From positions 992,001 through 1,056,000 of the forward strand of contig NZ_JACHDB010000002.1 in assembly GCF_014200805.1 (NCBI RefSeq): DNA of 64,000 nt, in the 5' to 3' direction. A program made the position numbers and the translations under genes. The stretch's first letter is position 1; every line of letters begins with the position of its first letter. Positions 49,773 through 58,827 of this stretch are shown here, piece after piece. This stretch comes from Nocardiopsis composta (lineage in GTDB: Bacteria > Actinomycetota > Actinomycetes > Streptosporangiales > Streptosporangiaceae). The notes beneath the pieces were generated by a model that was given only the letters and a program-made list of their open reading frames with translations, was not told the DNA's origin and ran no database searches.

Positions 49773-51164
49773 TCAGCCGGAGGGGAGCGGCAGGGTGCGG
49801 GCCGGCACCGGGCGGCGCAGCCGGATCGCGGCGATCGCGGCGGCCCCCGCCGCGGCCCCGGCCGCCGCCAGCGCCCAGCCGGCCGGGACCAGCACGAGCA
49901 GCACCGCCGCCCCGCCCACCCCGAGCAGCCCGCCCAGCCCCTTGGCGCTGTAGACCAGCCCTTGGATGCGCGCCGAATCGCGCACCCCGAAGAAGTCCAC
50001 CGCCAGCTCCCTGGTGAGCGGGTAGCACGAGCCGCCGCCGATCCCGGCCGCGGCGGCGAAGCAGACCAGCGCCGGCACCGAACCGGAGGCCACCGCGCCG
50101 GCCAGCCCGGCGTGCGCCACCGCCCCGCAGGCCAGCGCGGCCGCCAGCACCGCGCGCCGCTCGCCCCGCTCGGCCCAGCGCCCGGCGGCGATCCGCCCCA
50201 GGCCGCTCCCGGCGACCAGCGCCGCGGCCACCGCGGCGACCGCGCCGGGCGGGAACCCGGACCGGGTCAGCAGCAGCGGCAGCACCGCCGCGTCGAACAG
50301 CGCCGCCGCCCCGGAGGCGGCGACCACCAGGTGCAGCCGGGGCAGCGCCCCGCTGCGCCAGGCCTCGGCGGGGGAGTGGTCGCGCGAGGCGGGCGGCGCG
50401 CCGCGGGGCCGCAGCGCCCAGCCGCGCGGGTCGGTCTCCGGCGGCCACCAGTGCGGCGGCGGCTCGGCCAGCCGGAACCCGGAGGCCGCGCCGACCGTGC
50501 CGACCAGCGCGGCCAGCACCAGCGCCGCGGGGGCGAGCGCCTCCGGCGGCGGCCCCAGGCCGGTCGCGGCTACCAGCGGGACCGAGCCGAGCGCGAACGC
50601 GGCGCCGGTGAAGGCGGTGTGCAGCGCGGGGCGCTCGGGGAACCAGGCGGCGGCCAGGTGCACGCAGGAGTGGTAGACCAGTCCGGCGCCGGCCCCGCCG
50701 AGCAGGCCGTAGCCGAGCACCGCCCAGAGCGGGTCGGCGGCCGCGGGCAGTACGGCCAGGCCGGCCGCGGCCAGGGCCGAGCCGAGCGGGACGGCCAGCG
50801 CCGGCGGCAGGGCGCCGCGCTCCCGGAGCCGCGCCACCGGGGCCGCCGAACCGGCCTGGACCAGCGCCCACACCGCGAACGGGAGCAGTGCGGCGGCCGG
50901 GCTCCAGCCGTGCGCGGCGATGAGCACCGGGACGGCCGCGCCGTAGCCGAACTGCAGCACGCCCACGGCGGCCAGCGCCAGGGCGGCCCGGCCCAGCAGG
51001 TGCGAGCGGTTCCGGCCGGTGAGGGCGCGGGCGCTCGGCCCGACGACGTAGCGCCGCCCGGACCAGTCCCGGCACTCGCCCGCCAGGGGCGTGTACGGGG
51101 AGGCCAGCCCGCCGCCCGGTGAGGGGCGGGCCGGCGGGTCGGGCGGGTGGTGTGCGGTGGTCAC
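49773..51164 (-). CDS. MFS transporter, OFA (oxalate/formate antiporter)-like
   Basis: 463-residue major facilitator with about twelve hydrophobic segments. VLQFGYGAAVPVLIAAHGWS (about 73-92), LLGGAGAGLVYHSCVHLAAAWFPERPA (about 152-178) and the second-half SARIQGLVYSAKGLGGLLGVGGAAV (about 398-422) match OFA-type carboxylate transporters. The first 60 residues are hydrophilic (RDWSGRRYVVGPSARAL) and include a feature seen in many actinomycete OFA-like proteins. GTG start with GGAGGTGA 6 nt upstream. Its promoter region carries the same box as the neighbouring operons, so it most likely imports the acid that the ThDP/CoA enzymes degrade. Confidence 0.8.
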   Translation of the reverse strand: MTTAHHPPDPPARPSPGGGLASPYTPLAGECRDWSGRRYVVGPSARALTGRNRSHLLGRAALALAAVGVLQFGYGAAVPVLIAAHGWSPAAALLPFAVWALVQAGSAAPVARLRERGALPPALAVPLGSALAAAGLAVLPAAADPLWAVLGYGLLGGAGAGLVYHSCVHLAAAWFPERPALHTAFTGAAFALGSVPLVAATGLGPPPEALAPAALVLAALVGTVGAASGFRLAEPPPHWWPPETDPRGWALRPRGAPPASRDHSPAEAWRSGALPRLHLVVAASGAAALFDAAVLPLLLTRSGFPPGAVAAVAAALVAGSGLGRIAAGRWAERGERRAVLAAALACGAVAHAGLAGAVASGSVPALVCFAAAAGIGGGSCYPLTRELAVDFFGVRDSARIQGLVYSAKGLGGLLGVGGAAVLLVLVPAGWALAAAGAAAGAAAIAAIRLRRPVPARTLPLPSG

Positions 51165-51189
51165 GGCCGATCACCTCCGGGGATCCGGA

Positions 51190-51205
51190 AAACTGCATAC
51201 AGTAT
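51190..51205 (-). promoter_or_regulatory. Operator box 2, upstream of the MFS gene
   Basis: AAACTGCATACAGTAT, one mismatch from box 1, 26 bp upstream of the MFS start. Confidence 0.65.
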
Positions 51206-51587
51206 CCATAAGATGGTCGGCTCTGCCCAGGGGGTGGACGGGCTTCCGCCGCTCGTCCGCGCTCGGTGCTCTGGTCGTACGCGATCCGCCCGGTTCCCGT
51301 CCGGGCCGCCCGGATCCGAGCGGATCCCCGTTCGGTCTGCCCGCCCTCCGGGGTCGCCGGCGCGCGGGCCGATGCGTCGGCGGGGCGTCCGCTCGGCGCG
51401 GCGTCCCGGAGCCCCCGGGACCGGCCCGTGGGGGGTGCCCGGTTGTGCGGTGGTATTTTCCGCCGTCTCCCGGAGGTGCCTCGCGGGGTCGGCGGCGGTG
51501 GCTCTTCGAAGCTCGGGTGGCTGCCGGGTGGGGAAGCGGGCGCGGCGGAGCGGGGCGGGCGGCGGGAAGGGAATCCGAATCAGGATA
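51206..51587. other. Divergent intergenic region between MFS and sucC-like genes
   Basis: About 380 bp between the two operator boxes with no credible gene. It separates the minus-strand and plus-strand halves of the regulon. Confidence 0.5.
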
Positions 51588-51616
51588 TTGAATACTGCAT
51601 ACAATCTCGCTAAGAC
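51588..51616 (+). promoter_or_regulatory. Promoter with embedded operator box 3, upstream of sucC-like gene
   Basis: TTGAAT (51588-51593), 17-nt spacer, TAAGAC (51611-51616). The spacer contains ATACTGCATACAATCT (51592-51607), two mismatches from box 1. A repressor bound here would block RNA polymerase. Confidence 0.65.
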
Positions 51617-51652
51617 TGTTCCGAGGGGGCTTACCAGACCCGAGGAGGGCCG

Positions 51653-52828
51653 GTGGATCTCTACGAACACGAGGCGAAGCAGCTCTTCGGCGAGCACGGT
51701 GTGCCGCTCGCCGAGCGCCAGCTCGCCCGAACCCCGGAGCAGGCCGTGTTCAGCGCGGCCCGGCTCGGCGGCCGCGTCGCCGTCAAGGCCCAGGTCAAGG
51801 TGGGCGGCCGCGGCAAGGCCGGCGGCGTGAAGGTCGCCGCCGACCCGGAGGAGGCCGGGCGGCACGCCGAACGGATCCTGGGCATGGACATCAAGGGCCA
51901 CGCCGTGCGCAGCGTGCTCATCGAGCAGGCCACCGACATCGCCGAGGAGTATTACTTCTCGGTGCTGCTGGACCGCGCCGACCGGTCGTTCCTGGTGATC
52001 TGCTCCGCCGAGGGCGGGGTGGACATCGAGCAGGTCGCCGCCGAGCGCCCCGAAGCGGTGGTGCGGGTGCCCGTCCCGGTCCGCACCGGACTGGACGCCG
52101 CCACCGCCGAGCGGATCTGCGCCGAGGCCGGGCTGCCCGAGGAGGTCCGCGCGCATGCGGCCTCCACCATGCGCCGGCTGTGGGAGGTCGCCGTCCAGGA
52201 GGACGCCACCCTGGTCGAGGTGAACCCGCTGGTGCGCACCGCCGACGGGCGGATCCTCGCGCTGGACGGCAAGGTCACCCTGGACGACAGCGCCGGGTTC
52301 CGGCATCCGGAGCGCACCCCGTTCCACAACGGCGACGGCGGTGGCGGCCGGGAGGAGGAGGCCCGCAGCAGGGGCCTGAACTACGTCAAGCTCGACGGTC
52401 AGGTCGGCATCATCGGCAACGGCGCGGGCCTGGTCATGTCCACCCTGGACGTGGTCGCCTACGCCGGCCAGGCCCACGGCGGCGTCAAGCCCGCCAACTT
52501 CCTCGACATCGGCGGCGGCGCCTCGGCCGAGGTGATGGCCAACGGCCTGGAGATCATCCTGGGCGACCCGGCGGTCAAGTCGGTGTTCGTCAACGTCTTC
52601 GGCGGCATCACCGCCTGCGACGCGGTGGCCAACGGCATCGTGCAGGCCCTGGAGCTGCTGGAGGGCCGCGGCGACGACGTGACCAAGCCGCTGGTGGTGC
52701 GCCTGGACGGCAACAACGCCGAGCTGGGCCGCTCGATCCTCACCGAGCGGGCGCACCCGGCGGTGCGCCAGGTGGAGACCATGGACGGCGCCGCCGCGCA
52801 GGCCGCGCAGCTGGCCGCGGCGAAGTAG
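51653..52828 (+). CDS. sucC: SucC-like ATP-grasp subunit of an acyl-CoA ligase
   Basis: 391-residue beta subunit of a succinate-CoA ligase-type enzyme: [37 protein letters not shown] (about 42-60), [20 protein letters not shown] (about 188-207), [21 protein letters not shown] (about 283-303) and [18 protein letters not shown] (about 310-327). It makes an acyl-CoA from acid, ATP or GTP, and CoA. GTG start with GAGGAGGG just upstream. Because it is cotranscribed with SucD-like and aldehyde dehydrogenase genes under the same box as the ThDP operon, a specialised substrate (for example malonate-, oxalate- or sulfoacetate-like acid) is more likely than the citric-acid-cycle step, but succinate cannot be excluded. 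Confidence 0.88.
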   Translation: MDLYEHEAKQLFGEHGVPLAERQLARTPEQAVFSAARLGGRVAVKAQVKVGGRGKAGGVKVAADPEEAGRHAERILGMDIKGHAVRSVLIEQATDIAEEYYFSVLLDRADRSFLVICSAEGGVDIEQVAAERPEAVVRVPVPVRTGLDAATAERICAEAGLPEEVRAHAASTMRRLWEVAVQEDATLVEVNPLVRTADGRILALDGKVTLDDSAGFRHPERTPFHNGDGGGGREEEARSRGLNYVKLDGQVGIIGNGAGLVMSTLDVVAYAGQAHGGVKPANFLDIGGGASAEVMANGLEIILGDPAVKSVFVNVFGGITACDAVANGIVQALELLEGRGDDVTKPLVVRLDGNNAELGRSILTERAHPAVRQVETMDGAAAQAAQLAAAK

Positions 52829-52841
52829 AAGGGGCGAGGAC

Positions 52842-53765
52842 GTGGCGATTTTTTTGACCAAGGACAGCAGGGTGCTGGTCCAGGGCATGACCGGCTCGGA
52901 GGGCACCAAGCACACCCGGCGGATGCTGGCCGCCGGCACCCAGGTGGTGGGCGGGGTCAACCCGCGCAAGGCCGGCACCGCGGTGGACTTCGACGGCGCC
53001 GAGGTGCCGGTGTTCGGGTCGGTGGCCGAAGGGATGGCGGCCACCGGCGCCGATGTGACGGTGATCTTCGTGCCGCCCCGGTTCACCAAGGACGCGGTGA
53101 TCGAGGCGATCGACGCCGGGATCGGGTTGGCGGTGGTGATCACCGAGGGCGTCCCGGTGCACGACACCGCCTACTTCTGGGCCTATGCCACCGAGAAGGG
53201 CAATAAGACGCGGATCATCGGCCCCAACTGCCCGGGGCTGATCACCCCGGGCCAGTCCAATGCGGGCATCATCCCCGCCGACATCACCAAGCCGGGCCGG
53301 ATCGGGCTGGTGTCGAAGTCGGGCACGCTGACCTATCAGATGATGTATGAGCTGCGCGACATCGGGTTCTCCACGTGTGTGGGCATCGGGGGGGATCCGA
53401 TCATCGGCACCACCCACATCGATGCGCTGGCCGCCTTCGAGGCCGATGCGGACACCGATGCGATCGTGATGATCGGCGAGATCGGCGGGGACGCCGAGGA
53501 GCGGGCGGCGGAGTTCATCAAGGCCAACGTCACCAAGCCGGTGGTGGGCTATGTGGCGGGGTTCACCGCGCCGGAGGGCAAGACGATGGGGCACGCGGGC
53601 GCGATCGTGTCCGGGTCCTCGGGCACCGCCCAGGCCAAGAAGGAGGCCCTGGAGGCTGCCGGCGTCAAGGTGGGCAAGACCCCCAGCGCCACCGCCGAAC
53701 TGGTCCGGCACGCCGTCGCCATGCTCGGCGCCCCGGCCGCCTCGGCGGCGGGGAGGGCGCGGTGA
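52842..53765 (+). CDS. sucD: SucD-like CoA-binding subunit of an acyl-CoA ligase
   Basis: 307-residue alpha subunit: [20 protein letters not shown] (about 2-21), [22 protein letters not shown] (about 37-58), [19 protein letters not shown] (about 128-146) and the phospho-His in [25 protein letters not shown] (about 246-270). GTG start 13 bp after the sucC stop, with a GGGGCGAGGACG ribosome binding region. From about 53040 to 53560 the codons GAT, TAT, AAT and TGT appear repeatedly, unlike the neighbouring sucC and dehydrogenase genes, which hints at a different recent history (gene conversion or transfer). The stop overlaps the next start by 4 nt. Confidence 0.9.
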   Translation: MAIFLTKDSRVLVQGMTGSEGTKHTRRMLAAGTQVVGGVNPRKAGTAVDFDGAEVPVFGSVAEGMAATGADVTVIFVPPRFTKDAVIEAIDAGIGLAVVITEGVPVHDTAYFWAYATEKGNKTRIIGPNCPGLITPGQSNAGIIPADITKPGRIGLVSKSGTLTYQMMYELRDIGFSTCVGIGGDPIIGTTHIDALAAFEADADTDAIVMIGEIGGDAEERAAEFIKANVTKPVVGYVAGFTAPEGKTMGHAGAIVSGSSGTAQAKKEALEAAGVKVGKTPSATAELVRHAVAMLGAPAASAAGRAR

Positions 53766-55312
53766 GCGGGCTGCGCGTCAAACCCGGGACCGAGTGGGAC
53801 GCGCTCTACCGCCGCTGCCGGGACGCCGCCCCCGAGGCGTTCGCCGCCGACCGGGCCCGCAACCGCTGGGGCGGGTCCTGGCGCACCGACGGCGAGCCGC
53901 GGCCGGCGCACTCCCCGGTGGACGGCACCGAGATCGCCGGGCCGCCGCTGGTCGGCGCCGCCGTCGCGGAGAGCGCGGTGCGCGCCGCCGCCGACGAGCA
54001 CCGCGCCTGGCGCGAGGTCGGGCTGCCCGAGCGCAAGGCCCGGGTGCGCGCCGCGGTGCAGGCCTGGAGGCAGCACCGGGACACCCTGGCCCTCGCCCTG
54101 GTCTGGGAGATCGGCAAACCGTGGCGCCTGGCCTGCCAGGACGTGGACCGGGCCGTCTCCGGGGTGGAGTGGTACCTGGAGGAGATCGACGCCATGCTGG
54201 AGGGCCGCGCCCCGCTGGACGGGCCGGTCTCCAACATCGCCAGCTGGAACTACCCGATGAGCGTGCTGGCGCACGCGATGTGCGTGCAGGCGCTGGCCGG
54301 CAACGCCGCCGTGGCCAAGACCCCTACCGACGGCGGGCTGGTCTGCCTCACCCTGGCCGTCGCCCTGGCCGTCCGGGAAGGACTGCCGTTCACCCTGGTC
54401 AGCGGCGGTGGCCGGGAGCTCTCCCCGGTGCTGGTGCGCGGTCCGGAGATCGGCTGCGTGTCCTTCGTCGGCGGCCGGGACACCGGCGGGCAGGTCGCCA
54501 CCGACCTGGCCGACCTGGGGCGCCGGCACATCCTGGAGCAGGAGGGGCTGAACTGCTGGGGGGTGTGGGAGTTCGGCGACTGGGAGACGCTGTCCGGGCA
54601 GATCCGCAAGACCTTCGACTACGCCAAGCAGCGCTGCACCGCCTATCCGCGGTTCGTCGTCCAGCGCGAGCTGTTCGACCGGTTCCTGGCCGCCTACCTG
54701 CCCGCGGTCTCCTCGGTGCGGTTCGGCCACCCGCTGGCCGTCGCCGACCCCGGCGACGACCTGCCGGAGCTGGACTTCGGCCCGCTCATCGGGGCGGCCA
54801 AGGCCAAGGACCTCGCCGCCCAGGTCGACGAGGCGGTGGCCGGCGGCGCGGTGCCGATCCACCGCGGCTCGCCGTCCGACGCCCGGCTGATCCCGGGCCA
54901 GAACGCCGACGCCTATGCCGCCCCGGTCGCCCTGCTGGAACCGCCGCGCTCCTCTCCGCTCTTCCACGCCGAACCGTTCGGCCCGGTGGACACCTTCGTG
55001 CTGGTCGACACCGAGGCCGAGCTGCTGGCCGCGATGAACGCCAGCAACGGGGCCCTGGTCTCCACCATCTCCTGCGACGACCCCGACACCGCCCGCCGCC
55101 TGGCGGCCGAGGTCCGCGCCTTCAAGGTGGGCATCAACGCCCTCCGCTCCCGCGGCGACCGGGAGGAGCTCTTCGGCGGCTGGGGCGCCTCCTGGCGCGG
55201 CGCCTTCGTCGGCGGCCGCCTCCTCGTCCACGCCGTCACCCGGGGCCCGCAGGGCGAGCGCGTCCCGGGCAACTTCCCCGACTACACCCTCATCCCGGAA
55301 GGGCACACCTGA
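53762..55312 (+). CDS. Aldehyde dehydrogenase-family enzyme
   Basis: 516-residue NAD(P)-dependent dehydrogenase. Recognisable: [21 protein letters not shown] (about 78-98), [31 protein letters not shown] (about 157-187), the Glu motif [10 protein letters not shown] (about 256-265; the usual GGK after Glu is GLN here) and the catalytic Cys in [13 protein letters not shown] (about 287-299), then [10 protein letters not shown] (about 400-409). It should oxidise an aldehyde to an acid, or to acyl-CoA. GTG start overlaps the sucD stop by 4 nt, so it is coupled to the ligase subunits. The aldehyde released by the ThDP lyase is a logical substrate. A strong hairpin follows. Confidence 0.85.
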   Translation: MSGLRVKPGTEWDALYRRCRDAAPEAFAADRARNRWGGSWRTDGEPRPAHSPVDGTEIAGPPLVGAAVAESAVRAAADEHRAWREVGLPERKARVRAAVQAWRQHRDTLALALVWEIGKPWRLACQDVDRAVSGVEWYLEEIDAMLEGRAPLDGPVSNIASWNYPMSVLAHAMCVQALAGNAAVAKTPTDGGLVCLTLAVALAVREGLPFTLVSGGGRELSPVLVRGPEIGCVSFVGGRDTGGQVATDLADLGRRHILEQEGLNCWGVWEFGDWETLSGQIRKTFDYAKQRCTAYPRFVVQRELFDRFLAAYLPAVSSVRFGHPLAVADPGDDLPELDFGPLIGAAKAKDLAAQVDEAVAGGAVPIHRGSPSDARLIPGQNADAYAAPVALLEPPRSSPLFHAEPFGPVDTFVLVDTEAELLAAMNASNGALVSTISCDDPDTARRLAAEVRAFKVGINALRSRGDREELFGGWGASWRGAFVGGRLLVHAVTRGPQGERVPGNFPDYTLIPEGHT

Positions 55313-55332
55313 CCCCGGGCCGCAGTCGGCGC

Positions 55333-55381
55333 GGACCGCCCGCTCCCCACACCGGGATCCGGTGCGGGGAGCGGGCGGTCC
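55333..55381 (+). terminator. Long GC stem-loop after the aldehyde dehydrogenase gene
   Basis: GGACCGCCCGCTCCCC on the left pairs with GGGGAGCGGGCGGTCC on the right, extended inward by CACCGG/CCGGTG with one mismatch and a short loop, 20 bp after the stop. Confidence 0.75.
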
Positions 55382-55828
55382 CGTCCACCGGAGTGGCTCG
55401 GGACCCTCGGACGGCGCGGGGCGCACGGCCCGGCGCGCCCCGCGGTATCGGGAGGGGCCCGGGAACAGGGGCCTCCCCGCACCTGCGCCGGTCGGCGGGC
55501 GGGTCTCCGGAGGGGACGATGGTCCACCCCGGCCAGGCGGGCCTCCCCTGGCCGCCGCCCCGGGGCGGATCCCGGAGCACCCGTTCGCCGCCCGGTCGGG
55601 CCCCGTCGGGCCGGTTCTCCGCCTCGGCCCCTGCCCGGCGGGCGGGTGCGGGGGTCGGCGTTCACGGAGACCGAGGCGGGGGAAGGAGGGGGCTGCCCGA
55701 GCCTGGAGGAGAGGGGCCGCCGTTCTGCGGCGATGCGGGACAGGCGACGGGAACGGGCTCCTGAGCGGAGAGAAGGCCTGGAGTACGGCAGGGGCCTCAT
55801 CGGCTCGGCGGGCCGGCGTCGGTCGCGG
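55382..55828. other. Intergenic stretch between convergent units
   Basis: About 450 bp separating the aldehyde dehydrogenase operon from the SDR-ended minus-strand unit. I see no gene or repeat copy here. Confidence 0.5.
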
Positions 55829-56605
55829 TCAGTCCGGCAGCACCAGGTAGCGGGCCGGGATCTCGCCGCCGCCGTGTACGGCGAGGTCGGCGCCGGTGAT
55901 GTAGGGGTCGGAGGCGAGGAGCAGGCAGGCGCGGGCGATGTCGGCGGGCTCGGCCATCCGGCGCATCGGAACCACCCGGTCGACGGCGTCGGCGCCGCCC
56001 GGGCCGAACACCTCGTCCGCGGCCCCGGTGCGGACCGGGCCCGCGGTGACGTGGTTGACCCGCACCTTCGGCGCCCACTCCAGGGCCAGCGCCCGGGTCA
56101 GGCCGAGCAGCCCCGCCTTGGCCGCGGTGTAGGCGGCGGTCCCCGGCTGCGGGTCGTGCGCCGCCACGCTGCCGATGTTGACGATCCACCCGCCCTCCGG
56201 CTGGCCCCGCATGATCCGGTTGGCGGGCTGGGCGGTGTGGAACGGCGCCAGCAGGTTGAGGCCGACCACCTTGGCCACGAACCGGGGCGAGACCTCGGCC
56301 GCCTCCGCGCTCGGCGCCCCGCCGGCGTTGTTCACCAGCACGTCGAGCCGGCCCAGCGGCTCCGCCGCCGCCTCCACCAGCCCGGCCGCCTGGTCGGGCT
56401 CGCGCACGTCGGCCGTGAGGAAGCGGGCGGTCCGACCGTCGGCGGACGGCGGTGTCTCGGGCGGGGTCCGCCCGCCGACGGCCACCTCGGCACCGGCCAC
56501 GAGGAACGCCTCGGCGATCACCCGGCCGATGCCCCGGGTCCCCCCGGTCACCAGCACGCTCCGCCCCCGGAGGCTCCGCCCCTGGAAGCCGGCCGCTGCG
56601 GTCAT
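55829..56605 (-). CDS. SDR-family oxidoreductase
   Basis: 258-residue short-chain dehydrogenase/reductase. Cofactor motif VLVTGGTRGIGRVIAEAFL (about 17-35), LDVLVNNAGGAPS (about 87-99), catalytic Ser in NIGSVAAHDP (about 142-151), Tyr-Lys in AAYTAAKAGLLGLTRALALEWA (about 156-177), then RVNHVTAGPVRTGAADEVF. The ATG at 56605 follows GGAAGGTGG; an ATG 21 nt upstream is possible. It is the last gene of a minus-strand run with two acyl-CoA dehydrogenases and a crotonase, but a 31-bp inverted repeat separates it from them. A role in beta-oxidation of a steroid-derived acyl-CoA is inferred from context. Confidence 0.85.
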   Translation of the reverse strand: MTAAAGFQGRSLRGRSVLVTGGTRGIGRVIAEAFLVAGAEVAVGGRTPPETPPSADGRTARFLTADVREPDQAAGLVEAAAEPLGRLDVLVNNAGGAPSAEAAEVSPRFVAKVVGLNLLAPFHTAQPANRIMRGQPEGGWIVNIGSVAAHDPQPGTAAYTAAKAGLLGLTRALALEWAPKVRVNHVTAGPVRTGAADEVFGPGGADAVDRVVPMRRMAEPADIARACLLLASDPYITGADLAVHGGGEIPARYLVLPD

Positions 56606-56645
56606 CTCCTCCACCTTCCCGAACATCGGAGCCCACCCCGGGGCC

Positions 56646-56717
56646 CCCGCGATGATCTTGACGTTGCGGCCCTATCAATGCGCCGGGATAGGGCCGCAAC
56701 GTCAAGATCATCGCGGG
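56646..56717. repeat. Perfect 31-bp inverted repeat, GACGTTGCGG family, copy 3
   Basis: Left arm 56646-56676 (begins CCCGCGATGATCTTGACG), 10-nt loop, right arm 56687-56717 fully complementary. It is the intact form of the elements at 25841-25898 and 26412-26476. It lies between an SDR gene and the acyl-CoA dehydrogenase gene upstream of it and may terminate or process their transcript. Confidence 0.85.
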
Positions 56718-56731
56718 AGGCAGGGTGCCGT

Positions 56732-57697
56732 TCACTTTCCGGTGAGGGCGGCCATCACGCGGCCGCGGTGGTGGGCGGGGGAGCCCCAGGCGGTGTGCAG
56801 GGCGCGGGCCTTGCGGATCCACAGCGACAGGTCGAACTCGTCGGTGTAGCCGATCGCGCCGTGCAGTTGGAGCGCGGTGCGGGCGGCCCGGTAGGCGGCC
56901 TCGGAGGCGGCGGCCTTGGCCGCGGAGGCGTCCCGGGCGGAGTCGGGGCCGCTGTGGGCGACCGCCGCGCCGTACACCAGCGAACCGGCGAACTCCAGCT
57001 CGATCAGGGTGTCGGCCAGCCGGTGCTGGACCGCCTGGAACTCCCCGATCGGGCAGCCGAACTGCTCGCGGGTGCGGACGTGGGCCACGGTGGCGTCCAG
57101 TAGGCGGCGGCCCGCCCCCAGGGCCTGGGCGGCGCAGGCCAGCGCGGCGAACTCCGCGGCGGTGGCGGAGGGAGAGGACTCCGCGGAGGCGATCTCGCCG
57201 GCGGGGGAGCAGGAGAACAGCCGGCGGGCCGGGTCCAGCGAGCGGTGCGGCCCCCCGGCAGGCTCGGCCCGGTGCAGGGCATCGCCGTGCACGGTCAGCA
57301 CCAGGTCGGCGGCGTCGGCGTCCAGCGCGTAGGGCACCAGCGGGGGCAGCGCCAGGGTGGCGGCCAGAGAGCCGTCGGCGATGCCGGCCAGGGCCTTCGG
57401 ATCGCCCAGCACCTGGGCCGCCGCCAGGGTCTCCACCACCGGGCCGGGCACGCCGTGCCGCCCGACCTCGATCAGCGCGGCGACCAGCTCCACCGGGCGG
57501 ACGCCGGCGCCGCCGTGCTCCTCGGGCACGGCGAGCGCGAAGACGCCCGCATCGGCCAGGGCCCGCCACAGCGCCCGGCCGGGCGCGTGGTCGCCGCGGC
57601 CCCAGGCCCGCGCCGCGCCGCACACGTCGGCCCCGGAGAGCAGGTCGCGCACGGTCTCGGCGAACAGCCGCTGCTCGGAGTCGAGGGTGAACCTCAC
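56732..57697 (-). CDS. Acyl-CoA dehydrogenase subunit lacking the catalytic Glu
   Basis: 321-residue acyl-CoA dehydrogenase-fold protein, shorter than usual (about 380-400). It has VRFTLDSEQRLFAETVRDLL at the start, VPEEHGGAGVRPVELVAALIEVGRHG (about 57-82) and the C-terminal helices GAGRRLLDATVAHVRTREQFGCPIGEFQAVQH (about 195-226) and ALQLHGAIGYTDEFDLSLWIRKA (about 283-305), but no GTxE catalytic segment. This is the pattern of the non-catalytic partner in heterotetrameric dehydrogenases of steroid catabolism (FadE28/FadE29 type). The GTG start overlaps the stop of the catalytic partner gene by 4 nt, supporting a heteromer. Confidence 0.85.
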   Translation of the reverse strand: MRFTLDSEQRLFAETVRDLLSGADVCGAARAWGRGDHAPGRALWRALADAGVFALAVPEEHGGAGVRPVELVAALIEVGRHGVPGPVVETLAAAQVLGDPKALAGIADGSLAATLALPPLVPYALDADAADLVLTVHGDALHRAEPAGGPHRSLDPARRLFSCSPAGEIASAESSPSATAAEFAALACAAQALGAGRRLLDATVAHVRTREQFGCPIGEFQAVQHRLADTLIELEFAGSLVYGAAVAHSGPDSARDASAAKAAASEAAYRAARTALQLHGAIGYTDEFDLSLWIRKARALHTAWGSPAHHRGRVMAALTGK

Positions 57698-58827
57698 CTG
57701 CCGCCCCTTCCCGCGCGGGGGAGGCCGAGGACGCGCTCGGCCACCACGTTGCGCTGGATCTCGTTGGTGCCCGCGTAGATCGGCCCGGCCAGGGCGAACA
57801 CGTACTCCTCCAGCCAGGGGCCGTCCAGTTCGCCGTCCGGGCCGAGCAGGTCGAGCGCGGTCTCGGTGAGCGCCACGTCCAGCTCCGACCAGAAGACCTT
57901 GTACATGCTGGCCTCCGACCCGGCGTCGTGCATCCGGGAGAGCACCGCGTAGCCGTGCATCCGGTAGGCGCGCGCCCGGATCCAGGCGTCGGCGACCCGG
58001 TCGCGCAGCGCGGTGTCGGCCGGGTCGCCGCGCTCCGCCCAGAGCCGGACCAGCCGGTCGGCGGCGGCGGTGAACCGCCCGGGGCTGCGCAGGGTCAGGC
58101 CGCGCTCGTTGCCGGCGGTGCTCATCGCCACCCGCCAGCCGTCGCCCGGCGCGCCGATCACGTCGGCGTCGGGCACGAACACCCCGTCGAGGAAGAGCTC
58201 GGCGAAGGCCGGCTTGCCGTCCAGCCGGCCGATGGGGCGGACCGTCAGGCCCTCGGCGTCCAGCGGGAACATCAGGTAGGTCAGGCCGAGGTGCCGTTCG
58301 CCGGAGGAGCGGAAGATGCCGAACGCGCGGTCGGCGAACGGGCCGCGGGAGCTCCAGATCTTCTGCCCGGACAGCAGCCAGCCGCCGTCGGTGCGCGACG
58401 CGGTGGAGCGGATGCCGGCCAGGTCGCTGCCGGCGCCCGGCTCCGACCAGGCCTGCGCCCAGATCTCCGTTCCGGCGGCCATCGGCGGAAGTACCCGGGC
58501 GCGCTGCTCGGCGGTGCCGTGCGTGAAGAGCGCGGGGGCGAGCAGGTTGATCCCGCCCTGGTTGACCCGGCCGGGGGCGCCGGCGGCGTGGTACTCCTCC
58601 TCGAACACCAGCCACTCCAGCGGGGTGGCGCCGCGCCCGCCGTACTCCTCGGGCCAGGAGACCGCGGACAGCCGGGCCGAGTGCAGCTCCTGCTCCCACT
58701 TCCGGTGCGCGGCGAAGCCCTCCTCGGTCTCCAGCGAGGGCAGCGGCTCCTCGGGCACGTGCTCGCGCAGCCACGCCCGCACCTCGGCGCGGAACCCCTG
58801 CTCGGCGCCGGTGAAGTCAAGATCCAT
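57694..58827 (-). CDS. Acyl-CoA dehydrogenase, catalytic subunit
   Basis: 377-residue acyl-CoA dehydrogenase. WPEEYGGRGATPLEWLVFEEEYHAAGAP (about 58-85), WAQAWSEPGAGSDLAGIRSTASR (about 122-144), GWLLSGQKIWSSRGPFADRAFG (about 148-169) and the catalytic Glu in AGTNEIQRNVVAERVLGLPR (about 353-372). Together with the next gene, which lacks a catalytic Glu, it probably forms an alpha2beta2 enzyme for a bulky acyl-CoA such as a steroid ring or side-chain intermediate. It starts 11 nt before the crotonase stop, so it is part of the same coupled unit. ATG start. Confidence 0.9.
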   Translation of the reverse strand: MDLDFTGAEQGFRAEVRAWLREHVPEEPLPSLETEEGFAAHRKWEQELHSARLSAVSWPEEYGGRGATPLEWLVFEEEYHAAGAPGRVNQGGINLLAPALFTHGTAEQRARVLPPMAAGTEIWAQAWSEPGAGSDLAGIRSTASRTDGGWLLSGQKIWSSRGPFADRAFGIFRSSGERHLGLTYLMFPLDAEGLTVRPIGRLDGKPAFAELFLDGVFVPDADVIGAPGDGWRVAMSTAGNERGLTLRSPGRFTAAADRLVRLWAERGDPADTALRDRVADAWIRARAYRMHGYAVLSRMHDAGSEASMYKVFWSELDVALTETALDLLGPDGELDGPWLEEYVFALAGPIYAGTNEIQRNVVAERVLGLPRAGRGGR

